Of a stretch of DNA of 29,959 nt, positions 9,280 to 20,445 are shown piece after piece. This stretch comes from Scytalidium lignicola (lineage: Eukaryota > Ascomycota > Leotiomycetes). The stretch is from the NCBI GenBank assembly GCA_002812745.2, contig NCSJ02000452.1, positions 1 through 29,959 on the forward strand, given 5' to 3'. Within the stretch, counting starts at the first letter, position 1, and every line of letters begins with the position of its first letter. A program made the translations under genes and the position numbers. The notes below the pieces were generated by a model that was not told the origin of the DNA, ran no database searches, and was given only the letters and a program-made list of their open reading frames with translations.

Positions 9280-9495
9280 TTCGCTAATATTACTTAAATA
9301 AGACAAAAATATACTAAATATAGTAACATTTTAGACTACATGGTCTGAGCATAGTCTGAGTATAGTCTGACATTAATATATAGTCCTCANTTTTTTAAGC
9401 CAGACCAGACTGTAGTCTCATGGTCTGGTCTCAAAATTTTCGTATAGTCTACAGTCTGAGCATAGTCCTTACAAAACCCACGGTCTGGTCCGGTC

Positions 9496-10640
9496 ATAGT
9501 TTATATTTAGTCTTGATAACAGCTTTTTTATTTATCCTCTTCCTTTATTCTGATAAGGTTGAATATTGATTATAAATCTAATTTTATGAAGAACTTAACC
9601 CCTTTAAGCTTGTTTTTAATAATCTTTATTAATGATAATNAATATTAGTCNTTGATTATTCCTTTGTTCAAACCTTTNTAATCCTTATAAAGCTTACCCT
9701 TTAAGTTATTTAGTTTCTTTACAAATAACAATAATACTCTTATTAAAGAGTTTNACTTCTAGTATAATCCTCTTTTAACTATTCTGTTTAACTATTCCTT
9801 TATTACCTTGTCCTTTACTATTATAATTAAGTATACTAGCTTAAATAGTAATTGAAATCCTTTTTCAAGGTTAATCTTATAATCTTATAATTAATGTTCT
9901 AGTAATGTTAAGTCTTTTAGTCTTTCTTTAAACAGCTTTATTTATTCNTTATATTCTTTAAGAATATACTTAAGACCTTTACCTTAACTTAATTAATTTA
10001 AAATTNAANTGATTTNTANATTCTTAATNNTAAGTTAANTNNATTCAATNATATNAATAACTTANANTTCTTTAANCCTTTATTNCTTTTGTTAATANCT
10101 TCTTNTAATAAATCTTGTNGAAACTTTATAATCTCTTCTTGTTANTCAATCTTTAAATTACTTCCTTATATCCAAGATATCCTTAAGATTATCTTGAAGT
10201 TCTTAATNTAAGTTATATTAAATACTATNTTTTCTTGNTNATTAGCCTTAACCTTCATAGTTACTAGCTTAGTTTCTACTTTAACANTTCTTATTNNAAN
10301 AGAATTATCNANAAGTCTAATCAGATAATTATAATCCTTAACTTAAGNATTTATATTTAATTTNANTATTATATTTAACATTATGAAATTTCTTATAACT
10401 TNANAATCTATTAATACTTTAACCTTTTGTTTAACTATTTTAACTTCTAAGAATAACATATTNTTATTAAGAANTCTAAGTCTTANTTCTNTNGNTACTN
10501 TNTNTTCTACATNATNANTANTNTATCCTNANNTATNTNNTAAGTCTNNTGATTATAATNAANTTCTTTATTACTNTTCTTTTACTTCATTTTCTANAAT
10601 TCTTAAGNCTAATTNNTAGATTTCTTCAACATTTACCTTG
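9496..10640 (-). pseudogene. Protease and RT fingers relic, gypsy copy C
   Basis: On the minus strand the protease comes first (about 10640-10150, with a V-K-Q-K-V-K-V-L-I type entry and an I-L-R-I-P-W end), then the spacer. RT follows from about 9800: KKLNNLKGKLYKD, GLNKGII, LKGVKFFIKLDL and FNLIRIKEEDK, ending at KTKYKLY where the insert starts. These match the same blocks in copy D (27210-27440). The catalytic YxDD box is not present; it would lie in the replaced segment. Many ambiguous bases limit the reading. Confidence 0.65.
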
Positions 10641-11329
10641 TTAATACTTAGAATTACTACTTTTACCTTAAAATCTAGGAAACTTATTTAGTTCTTCTTA
10701 TACTCTTGCTTAATAGTTTATAATAAATCTTAATATTCATNTNATANTTCTTACTTGTANATTNTCTTTACTTAGGATATTATNATTTATCTTATNCTTA
10801 AATACTTANATCCTTATTAATAAGTTATGTTTNTTNNTAAANANATCAACTAAAGGTTTTCTTNTTTAATATNCATTAGTTNAATCNTAACAAATANTCT
10901 TATTTACTAATCTTAAGTAATTTTAATATTACTTTTTATAATTATAATCTACTTTGAGTAAGCATAATAATCTTATGACTTCTTTTGGTAATTAACATTA
11001 AGTTATCTTAATCATAGTATAATTCACTGATTATCTTAGTCTTCTACTAGAAGATCTTATTATTACNTCCTCTTTAAAAAGTNTATAATCCTTCAACATC
11101 TTAAATACTAAATTCTAATCTAATAATATACTCTTAANTANAGNTATTCNTTNACATTNANNANTTCNTTANTAATATNCTCTTCTAAGTANATTNTAAG
11201 GTTCTTAAAAATCCTTATACTAAGTATATTANTTTAAGCTTCTTTATAACTTNATAATAATAACTNTTNCNTAAGAATACTNATAANANTTATACTTATA
11301 ATTNTTATNTGTTTTCCTTTATCCTTATA

Positions 11330-12120
11330 ATTATTANCAAAATGCTTAAGAAGTNTANANTTAAAANATAACTTCTTTTCCTTTTAATCTTTTAACTTTT
11401 CAAGGTTAANTNTAAATGAATTCNCTTTTCCNTTAAGNTTNTNATTNTTACNTTTCNAAGGTTTTCCTTTTCTAACTANATCAANGTTTATAAGNTCTTC
11501 TTATAATTGTAATTTCTTTTATTTAATTGTTATTTCTACTTATAAANTAAAATAANCCTTTTCTTGTTCAGTTTTTTTTTNGTATAATTAATTTCCAATT
11601 TCAATATACTAATTAATCAAGGTCTTCAAGTCTAAGACTANTANCNCTTNATATAACTTATNATGTATNTTATCCTTTANTCCTCTNTTATATTATATAA
11701 TAANAGCCTTCTTATTCTAGTTTATCTTAACTGAATATTATCTGAACAAAGCAATATAATTATTAATAGTTCTTATCTGTTTAAAATAATAAAGATGTTA
11801 CTCTATGTTTCTCTTCTTATCAATGTCTTTAAACAACTTGTTAAGTTCTTTTATATATTCATCATAACTATTAAAGAACTTTTAAGTTTCCTTATTAGTT
11901 AAATCTTTTACATAGTTAAAGTAATTATTTAAGAATAATTGAAATTAATTTATTATAATTCTTCTAAGGTATAATACTACTTATAATACCCTTTATATAT
12001 TGTTTATAAATGCTTGCTTATTCAATATCAAATACATTCTCGTTTATACTAAGTACACTTTAAGCTTATTCTTATCTTCATAAAAGAAGTCTAATTTAGT
12101 TACTTTTACCTTTCCCTTTA
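11330..12120 (-). pseudogene. gag relic, gypsy copy C
   Basis: The minus-strand sequence from about 12120 to 11330 parallels the gag of copies A and B: KLDFFYEDKNKLKVYLV, the N-x-F block, DEYIKELNKLFKDIDKKRN, YFKQIRTINNYIALF and a knuckle near 11350-11400 with expected Cys codons replaced. Apparent plus-strand open frames here (for example 12144-12398) are antisense shadows of this repeat; the same shadow recurs antisense to copies A and B. Confidence 0.65.
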
Positions 12121-12407
12121 ACAGTCTTCTAATACTACTTATAATGATTATTAATAATCTAAGTAATAAAGTTAATAATCCTAGTAAAAGTCCTTTTAAA
12201 GGTCTTTCAACTACTGATTTAACTGGTAATCTAACTTATGTTAAGTTCATAACTTTGTCTTCTAAGTTAACTTCTTCACTTAAGCTTTTACTTATTAAAC
12301 TTTCTTTAAAACTTTCTTCAAAGCTTTCTTCTAAGCTAATTACTATATCTTTATCTAATACTTATTCAGGTTTAACACAACTTACTTTTATACAATAATA
12401 TTCAAAA

Positions 12408-12739
12408 TGTTATAAGACTTCTTATAGTACAATTATATAAAGTAAGTCTGGTTACTCTTATAAGGTTTATATAAAAGTAAAACATTTATAATTATAATAA
12501 ATAAGTATATATAGTAAAGTTGTAACTTAGGTTAAATATAAGGTTCTTAACTAAAGCTTAAGGAATATGTTCTTATATAAACAATGAGTATAGTCTTGTA
12601 TAACTAGTATAAACTTAATATCCCCTTATACACCTTATACTACTTGTATAAGTTATATGACCTAATACTTTGTTGATTATAAACACTTTATAAACTATTA
12701 TCTAGCGCTTATCAGGTTATAACAGTAAGAACTATAACA
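12408..12739 (-). repeat. 5' LTR of gypsy copy C (332 bp)
   Basis: On the plus strand it begins TGTTATAAG at 12408 and ends TATAACA at 12739, the reverse of copy B's LTR. It keeps the start CTTACTGTTATAACCTGATA and the TATATAAGAACATA block. Interior sequence lies on the low-coordinate side, so this is the 5' LTR of a minus-strand copy. Confidence 0.78.
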
Positions 12740-13889
12740 AAAAGGTAATAATAATACTATATTCAACGTTGTTCTTATTAAATATACTAAATAAAATAAT
12801 ATATATATAATTACCTTGTATAAAAAATCTTAAAGCTTTNAAAAATATTAACTAAAAATATAAGTATATACTATATATTTTATATCTTTTTTTAAGCTTA
12901 ACCAAAAATACTTTTACTAAATCAATTCTAATGTTTTTAAGATTTTAAAATACCTTATTATAAAGTTATTATGATTTGTAATCAATATCTTTATTCTTAT
13001 TATGTTATTATTTAAGATATATATTTTGCTTTAATATTAGAGAAGACTTATGCAGTTTATTCTTTATAACTACTCTTTAACTACTTTTAACTTCTTATAC
13101 AAATTTAAAGTTTTTCCTTTAATGTTCTAGTCATTATACCTTAAGGCTATAGATTCTTCCTTATGATTTCTTTTGTTATATTANTAACTTTTTTAACTTC
13201 ATTTAATCNTTTTATTTATATTAGTAATTTCTTCTTCAATGTCTTGATCATTATATTTTATGATTATAAGCTTTTTCTTATAATCTTACTTTAATTATAT
13301 TATCTTAACATAAGTTCTTTTAAAGCTTTACTCTTTACATCTTTGTACAAAGCCTTTATTCTTAGAGATTAACTTACCTTAAGAATTATTACTCTTATAA
13401 TGTCAAGATCTCTTCTTAATAACTTTAACAATTCTCTTCTTTTAAATCAACTACTAATGTTATCCTTAAACAAAAGTATCTTTTTGTTATAAGTTATATA
13501 TTAAGTTAATTATTAACTTAATAAGAGAATTATTTACTGTTTTAAGTATGCTTATCAAACAAGTACATACTTATAAGATAAGGTATTTATAATTACTAAT
13601 CTTAATAATAAACTTAAGTTTATAAATTACATTGTTTATTATAACCTTATAACAATGTCTTGCTAAATCTATAATTACTTGTATATATATAAGCTTTAGC
13701 TAATAATTAAGCTTAAGATGCTTAATCTAAAAATTANTTTTTTTAAGTATTGCCTTTTTAAGCATTTCTTCTCTTTGTAATATTATTAGTTAATATCTTA
13801 ATTTTCTATTAAGATACTTTCTCAACTTTAATGTAAAATATATTTTGTATCTTCTTTCTTAACATTAATATCAAATCTCTTACAACTTT
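12740..13889. other. AT-rich decayed DNA, probably the 3' part of the second gypsy element
   Basis: No clear domain is readable. It follows directly after RNase H of the minus-strand element at 13890-16210, so an integrase region and 3' LTR would be expected here. One stretch near 13090-13130 reads NIKGKTLNLYKKLKVVKE on the minus strand, but I do not recognise it. Nothing else can be supported. Confidence 0.4.
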
Positions 13890-16210
13890 ATTAAACTTAA
13901 GTTTGTAGTCTAATTATCTTAACAAATTATTAACAAGGTTAATCTTGCTTGTTTTATACTTTATCTTAAAGTTATATTCAATTAACTTTTGAATTTAATA
14001 TATTTATTTTCTATTTGGTTTCTCCTTGTTTATAAAGCATTTAAGATTGTTATAATTTGTTTTAATAACTATTATTAATAAGATATAAGCTAAGTAATAC
14101 CTTTATTACTCTAATGTTTACATTATAACAAGTATCTCTTGATCAAGAGTATTATATACTTATTGTGTAAAATCTAACTTCTTTGAATAAAAGGCAATAA
14201 AACATTAATTCAACTAGTCTTCTTCAATGATCAACTAAGATAAAACAATACTTATAACAAATCTAAATATATTTATCTTTAACATTATAAGTAATCCTAA
14301 AGTATAATATATAAGAATAAGCATTATAATAAAAGCTTCTTTAAACTTATTAAACATTTATAATATTAACTCTTCAAGTTTAAATGTACTAACTTTTTGT
14401 TTCTTTTCTATTCTTTTAGAAGATTTAATAAAGGAGTTGTTATTTTTGAATAATATTTGATAAATCTTTTGTAGAAATTAACAAATCCTAGAAAAACTTA
14501 GATATCTTTAAAAGAGGTAAGGATTGGCTAATCTTGAATGATAATAATCTAACTCTCCTTTATTAACATATTGTCAAAAGATATAATATACCTTAAAAAC
14601 TCTATTTCTCTAGTATAAAAATTATACTTAGATATATTTGTGTATAAACAATACTACTTCAAGTACTTAAGTACTTGTTGAATATACTTTATATACTCCT
14701 CTTTAGTTTTAAAGAAGATTAAGATGTTATTTAGATAAATTATATAAATAATATCTATTAGTTTAATTAACATTTTATTAATATATTATTAGAATATTAT
14801 TAGTACATTATATAACTTAAACAATATAACATAATATTTATAATAATTATATTGTATATAGAAAGTTATCTTTTATTTATCATCTTCTTAAATCTAGATT
14901 TAATGATAAGTATCCTTCAAATCCAACTTAATATATATTATTACTTTTCTTAATTAGTTTAAAGTTTTTAAAATTAATAGTAAAAGTGTTTAATCTTTAA
15001 TAATAACTTTATTAAAACCTTTATAATCAATATAAAGTCAAAGCTTGTTATCCTTCTTAAGGATAAATAACATTAGTACACTTATTAAACTAGTGAATTA
15101 CTAGATTCACCTCTTCTTTAACAAGTTGTAAATATACACCTTTAATGTCTTTATTTCCTTTTTTACTAATGGATAAACAAGTTTTTATAATAATGTTATA
15201 TTATCAACAAGCTTAATATTATAACATAAATTGTTAATTCTAAGCATCTTAGTTACCTTCTCCTTGTTAAATACATTTGTAAAGTTCTAGTATTACTTTA
15301 AGATTACATTAACTTATTATCATTCAAAGTCTAGTAAATTATTAATTTACATTACTTTAATATATATATAATCTAATATATATTCAAAGAAGGCTTTAAA
15401 TAAAGGAGTATCTTTCTTTTTTTTTAATAGCTTTACAAATTGCCTTATAAAGTAAATAGTATAATTCTTAATCTTAAGGTAATACTTTTATTCTTCCTTC
15501 TGCTATCATATATTTAGGTTTACACTATCAAGTTATAAATATCCTAAGATAATAGTATATTTATTAATAACAACTAATATAAACTAATACTTTAAAATAC
15601 AAGTTTTTTTATTTATATCTTTAACCTTGGTTAATATAGTATAAAATCTATAAACATAAATGTTTGTCTTATTAACTGTCTAGAGTCTTAACTTCTTCTT
15701 GTTATTATTACTCTATTTATACTTTTATACTAAAGTTAAGGAGATTATATTCTACTCTGTCTTACTGTCAATTAAAGCTTATTCTATTCTTTATCTTCTT
15801 TGTTTATCTTAAACTTTAAAAGAGATTATTATATACAATTGTCTTAATTTCTTTATAATATAATAAATCTTGTTATTTACCCTTATTATTACTTCTTTTA
15901 AAGATATAAAGGCAAAGAGAATCTTAAATATTTGTTAGAATACTGTAAAAAGCCTCTTTTTTCTATTATCTAACAAGGCTAAGGTTATAAACTTCTTTGA
16001 ACATTAGTATTTTCCTAGTTTATTATAAGTATGTTTTTATTAAAAGGTTGGTTAAAGTTCTAATTCTGGTTATTAAAGTAGTTTAATAAGGTATAACCTA
16101 ATTAACTATAATTATAACATTGGATTCTGCTATTATGAGTATTATAACAATCTCTAGTATAATACCTTAACTTTTCACAATTATAACATTTAACTTTATT
16201 AGAATTTTTA
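13890..16210 (-). mobile_element. Second Ty3/gypsy family: knuckles, protease, RT and RNase H relic
   Basis: Read on the minus strand. Two zinc knuckles: CYNCEKLRYYTRDC (about 16188-16147; expected His reads Tyr), then CYNYS-stop-LGY (about 16121-16085). Protease at about 15790-15490: ID-S-x-x-E-x-N-I-I-S-L..., ending YTIILGYLFI. RT at about 15095-14400: SVLMLFILKKDNKL, IDYKGFNKVIIKD, a degraded LDLK.TYHQI block, IIYLNNILIFFKT (YLDD box as YLNN), NISKYNFYTREIEFLRYIIS and VFLGFVNFYKRFIKYYSK. RNase H at about 14365-13890: FIAFYSKKLDFTQ, NNLKCFINKEKPNRK and KLIEYNFKIKYK. The sequence is a different family from copies A-D. Stops replace Trp/Gln throughout, and the YLNN box means no active polymerase. 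An integrase and LTRs could not be located. Confidence 0.85.
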
Positions 16211-17724
16211 AACTTTATAATATTAACGTTAATTAATAGTATTATACATGTTAATTCTGTTCAGTCTTAATATAGGATATTTAAGTTCTACTTAAGTAAC
16301 TTACTTTGTTATTTCTCCTTTAACCTATTATATTAAAGTTTTCAAGAGTTTATAATAATATTATTATATTTAATCTTTTATCCTTAATTTGCTTTATTAA
16401 ATTATAAGTACTTTACTAATATAACTATTTCATCATATATTGTTAGATCATTAAACTTTCAATGTATAATATATAATAAAGTATGTTATAAGAGTAGTAT
16501 ACTAGTAAAATCAATACTTAAGAATACCTTCAACAAGTTGTATTTAAGCAATAAGATATATAATTCCTTATGATAACTCTTAAAAATGTTGTTATTAAAG
16601 ATTATATTAATAATATTAAAACATTGTTAAGTAATAGTATAAATGAACATATTATCATTTATAAATTAAAACTAAAGTTAATCAAAAGAATTAAACTTTT
16701 AATTATTAACTACTTTGATATACTCTAATTCTATGATTTTAAGCTAAAAAAACTAACTTTACAAAGTTCTGAATTTAATTGAATTGTTAATATTTTGTAT
16801 ATTAACCTTTAATTACAAAAACATAACTTAATTATACTATTATCAAGAGTATTCTAAGTCTTAATTAAAGTATATTTTAAAGCCTTGATAATATCTTCTC
16901 TATTATCCATTTCTATGAATTCTAAGTATAATTCTTAAACTTTTAAATGTTATCAAACATATTATTTGTTAAATTTACAATTTATATGTTTAATTCCTTA
17001 AGTTGTAAAAATCTCTTGTAAATACAAAATTAAAATAAATAATGTACATTAAATATACTCAGTAGATTTTTACTAATAAATTTCTTCTACTATTCAAGTT
17101 TCTAGTATAACTATATAATTATTAAAGTCATAAGATATCAAGTATATTAACTTACATATTTAAGGTATACTAGTATAATTATAATTAAGCTTAAAAATCA
17201 ACTTAACTTAAACAAGTTAATATTAACTTTTCTTATTACTATAATAAAAGATAAGTAACTTCTTCTTTCTTTTACCTTATAATCAATAATTACAGATTCT
17301 TTTCTATATTAAAACACTTTAATAACTCAAGTTTTTATGACTATAATATAATGTTAAAAGACTTTAACATTTTATTAACCTTATAACTTTTGATATTTAT
17401 CTATTTAAAATTGTATATCAAGTATATTATTTTCTTATTCTCTTAAAATCAATTTATATTCAAAAAAGACAAAAAAGCTTTAATACATAAGACTTTATCA
17501 TTAACCTTAAGAATAAGTTATATTAAACTTTCTTAAAAACTTGAACAGATTTACAAATATATTTCTCTTAATAAGAAATACTTTAACTTTATTTAATATT
17601 TAAAGGAAGTTGAACAAGACTTTTATGACTAACTATTTGTAAATGNAAAAAAAGTCAAAAACATATTAACACTTAACGATTAAACGATTAACAAGTAATA
17701 TCATCTTTATATTTTAAGTAAATA
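16211..17724. other. AT-rich decayed DNA, probably gag side of the second gypsy element
   Basis: It lies upstream (on the minus strand) of the zinc knuckles, where a gag capsid would be. Long fragments without a confident domain are readable, for example near 16920-16850. No LTR terminus is seen before the solo LTR at 17725. Confidence 0.4.
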
Positions 17725-17824
17725 TGTTACGGGTTTGACCGAACAAGCTAATTGGTGTAGGCCTGAGGCTCGGTACACGGCAGGTATGCATAGAGAACCT
17801 AACAATTAGGAGGTCACGTGACTA

Positions 17825-17855
17825 GGATCATTGGATCAGAGTGATCCAATGATCC
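17825..17855. repeat. 14-bp perfect inverted repeat in the U3 part of the solo LTR
   Basis: GGATCATTGGATCA (17825-17838) and TGATCCAATGATCC (17842-17855) flank a 3-nt loop, followed by further GGATC/GATCC words to 17895. It lies about 60-90 bp upstream of the TATA box, where U3 regulatory sites are expected. Confidence 0.85.
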
Positions 17856-17911
17856 AGGGACCTGGATCGAGGGATCAAGGCGATCCAACGATCCAACTGT
17901 ATTTCATTATC

Positions 17912-17918
17912 TATATAA
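17912..17918 (+). promoter_or_regulatory. TATA box of the solo LTR
   Basis: TATATAA in otherwise GC-moderate sequence, about 190 bp into the LTR and downstream of the palindromic GATCC cluster. Placement fits the U3/R boundary of an LTR promoter. Confidence 0.5.
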
Positions 17919-18085
17919 GCACGCTGTAGGAACATAAGAGTAGACTCCTTGTGTTCAACCTAAATACATTACTAGATCTTACCCTTGACTTAGTTGCCTG
18001 TTTGTGTGTCACATGTTTCCGCTGTCCCTGAACATCTACCTTACCCTTGGCTATCCAGTGACCTGGATGGCGTAGTTTTGTAACA

Positions 18086-19619
18086 AAATAACAAACTTTA
18101 AGCTTAAATCTGAAACTTAAAAANTACTAACTAGATTTGTATATATAAAGACATAGATTATACAAAGGACTTTTATACAATTGTAAAACAATTTATAATT
18201 AGGATTTTATAAGTAAATAACAAGTTTATAAATGTTTAAGAGGATGTTATATTATTATGTTAAATATATTTGCTTCTTTTAATAAGTAATTCTTCTTCAA
18301 CTAATAATATCTTATCTTCTAAATAAATAACTTATTATAATTGTTAATATGTCTTCTTAAGTTTATAATAACTTAACTTCTTTTATCAACTTAATCTATT
18401 ATTTAGGTTATTGTAAAATCTTGAAGTTAATCAACTTAAAATATATATGTATAATTAATAGTTTTCATTATTGTCAAGAAGATATATACTAGCTTTGTAT
18501 TATACATGTTCAAGTTATTCTTTTTAACAAAGTTAAATAAACATGAAAACTATCCTTTATACCCTTGTATTATTACTTATATTATAAAGTAATTATAACA
18601 TCTATGTTTACATTATATACTTTAAGATCAAGATTGATATTACAAGGTTAACCTTCTCTTATCTTCTTTGATATTATGAACTTAACTTAAATATCAGCTA
18701 GAAGGAACTTAAGAAACTTAATCCTCTGTTAATTATAATCCTAAGGATATAGAAGTAATTATAACATAACTTAAAGTAAGTTATAAGGATAACATTATTT
18801 ATATTAATATTATTAATTATATTAAGTATTATATCTTAATCTAAATCCAGACAAACCTCTTATGTTCTTAGGATTAAAGGTAAAATTACAAGGATTACTT
18901 AAAGGATAATATATATAATAACAATCTTATATAATACTGAAAACATTTTTGTAGAAAAAGACATTATACAAATTATATAATCTTCTGTAAAAATTAATAT
19001 TGTTAACTTATTACCTTCTTAAACCCCTTAATTGAAGGGTTATCAAGTAATAAGCTTAAGGATTATATTATAGTATACTAAAATCATCTGTTATAATATT
19101 CAATTAAGTTTTTGTACTATATAATTTATATATGTTATAACCTCTTTTATATGTTTTAATATATAATAGCAAAATACAATTTCTAAATCTTACTTTATAC
19201 TTTATACTTTATACTTTATACTCTTATTATAACTAGTTTCCTCCTTTCAAAGTGATTATAATGTTCTTCTTGTAAAAAANTTTCAACTAATTATAGATTA
19301 CTCATTTTGAAAAAATAAATTATATAATACTTCTTGTAATACTTGTTATATATGATTAAAAGACCATTATCAAGAGTAAAAANGGTTAATTAGATTCAGT
19401 TTCAAAAGAAGGAATAACATGTTAACAATGTAAAATTGTAAAATAACAATAATAAACTACAAAAGCTTAAAAAAAGCATATTAGTAAATTATTATAAAAT
19501 CAAAGAAAGTATATTAAATATATATTAAGTTATATATGGTCAATTAATACAAGTATGTTTATTCAGTTTATAATTCATAAACTAATTATTAATATATATA
19601 TAATATAACAAAACAAGCT
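18086..19619. other. AT-rich decayed DNA, no gene recognised
   Basis: No transposon protein could be recognised on either strand. A minus-strand Lys/Glu/Leu-rich stretch near 18380-18270 could be a coiled-coil gag N-terminus belonging to the element split by the solo LTR. A plus-strand stretch at about 19420-19500 with two CxxC-like positions could be upstream coding sequence of the gene at 19620. A 7-bp tandem repeat lies at 19191-19222. Confidence 0.4.
19191..19222. repeat. (TACTTTA)n microsatellite
   Basis: The 7-bp unit TACTTTA is repeated about 4.5 times without error. Confidence 0.85.
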
Positions 19620-20445
19620 TAGATTCGAAAACAAAAGGATTTATCTAATTAGCCTGAATAAGAAGAAGATGCTGATAATTTAGAACTATCCAATATAATT
19701 ATAAATTCAAAAGATTTATAGATAAATATATGGTTTATACAAGCTTGGTAACAATATTTAAAAGCATTTCAAGGACATAAAGCAAATTCAATAGCTTATT
19801 ATAAGTTTAAGAGTCTTTATAAAAGATATATACAAGCTATAATTAATTGGCTAGATTGGAAATCCACAAATAGGCCTGTGAACTAGAGGGTTGTAAAAGG
19901 GTATAAAGGTCAAGAAAAGCTTATACAAGAACTTATAAAGGAGCTAATAAGCCTGGAAAGGCTTGTGGAGAAGTCTATGGAGGAGTTTGTAAGTAAGTAT
20001 ATAAAGCTTAGAGGATTTATTTACATATAACTAACAAGAGTTTGAATAGGTCAAGAGCTTATAAAANCAGCTTGCAGATAAGCTTATAGGCCTTTCCAGG
20101 CCTATTGACCAGGTTATGGAGGGAAAGTCTACAGAAGGGTCTACAGACCAAGAGGAGGAGGAAGAGGAGGAGGAGGAGGAGGAGCGACGTTGCCTTAGCT
20201 GTTATCAATTAAGGCCACTTTCAGATTATAGCCAATTTTTGACCTGTATAGCCTGTAGAAGGCGTAATACCAAGGCCAATCGTCGTAGACGGCAAAAGGT
20301 TATACAGGCCACAAGGGAGCAAATTGAAAGGCATTTGAGAAGTTAGTCTGCAATAGCAGGAGAGAGGAAGCTTAGACCTCTCCGAGAGCATAGGTTTAGG
20401 CCATTGACAGTAGACGACTATTTGAATGCAACTGAACTGGACTAA
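19620..20445 (+). pseudogene. Unrecognised spliced gene with acidic run and Cys4 motif, partly decayed
   Basis: I do not recognise the family. Exon 1 (to 19988) reads EEDADNLELSNIIINSKDL, YLKAFQGHKANSIAYYKFK, YIQAIINWLDWKSTNRPVN and EKLIQELIKELISLERLVEK, with three stops where Trp/Gln would fit. A GTAAGT...CTAAC...AG intron (19989-20040) joins it in phase to QLADKLIGLSRPIDQVMEGK, then an 11-Glu run (GAG microsatellite, 20152-20184), then C-LS-C, 14 residues, C-IA-C followed by an Arg/Lys-rich helix (RRRNTKANRRRRQK). A TAG at 20344 interrupts the frame, which resumes SAIAGERKLRPLREHRF and ends LNATELD with TAA at 20443-20445. The Cys4 plus basic segment suggests DNA or RNA binding (inference). 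The 5' half is AT-rich and RIP-like; the 3' half is nearly clean. The start is uncertain. It may belong to a mobile element together with the hairpins that begin 4 bp after the stop. Confidence 0.55.
19989..20040 (+). other. Predicted 52-nt spliceosomal intron
   Basis: It has a canonical GTAAGT donor, a CTAAC branch site at 20031-20035 and AG at 20039-20040. Removing it joins the two frames in phase 0. The branch-to-acceptor distance is short. Confidence 0.6.

Larger units (their letters stand above)
8958..9495. mobile_element. GC-richer MITE-like insert with GACTGG..CCAGACC termini
   Basis: This is a 0.54-kb island of more normal base composition inside the decayed copy C. Its ends are imperfect inverted repeats: GACTGGCCAGACC at the left, and the complement of the right end reads GACCGGACCAGACC. 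The interior is packed with GTCTGG/CCAGAC words in both orientations, including a 12-bp perfect palindrome AGACCATGGTCT (8981-8992) and a 134-bp tandem duplication. It has no coding capacity and no visible target-site duplication. It sits where about 0.75 kb of RT/RNase H is missing relative to copy D, so it either accompanied a deletion or filled one. A non-autonomous DNA transposon is the best reading. Confidence 0.55.
8362..12739 (-). mobile_element. Ty3/gypsy retrotransposon copy C, reverse orientation
   Basis: Read on the minus strand from 12739 it has LTR, gag, knuckle, the long spacer missing in B, protease, RT start, a foreign insert (8958-9495) in place of the rest of RT and most of RNase H, then the tether to integrase and the integrase zinc-binding region. 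It stops at about 8362 against copy B, without a 3' LTR. The interval 9640-11700 is full of single ambiguous bases, so frames there are hard to follow. Together with copy B it makes an inverted repeat of more than 2 kb per arm. Confidence 0.8.
17725..18085 (+). mobile_element. Intact solo LTR (361 bp) with AAATA target-site duplication
   Basis: It starts TGTTACGGGT and ends TTTTGTAACA, a 6-bp terminal inverted repeat (TGTTAC/GTAACA). The 5 bases on each side are identical (AAATA at 17720-17724 and 18086-18090), the 5-bp duplication typical of gypsy/copia integration. Composition is normal and no RIP decay is visible, in sharp contrast to both flanks. A TATA box (TATATAA, 17912-17918) is followed by a likely transcription start region, giving plus orientation. 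No internal element sequence remains, so it arose by LTR-LTR recombination. It is unrelated in sequence to the TGTTATA LTR family of copies A-D. Confidence 0.9.

Noticed and set aside
10383..10619. Open frame with many unknown residues
   Set aside because: It is antisense to the protease of copy C and kept open only by ambiguous bases.
13080..13140. LINE or integrase C-terminus on the minus strand (NIKGKTLNLYKKLK)
   Set aside because: The stretch looked familiar, but no neighbouring blocks support any family.
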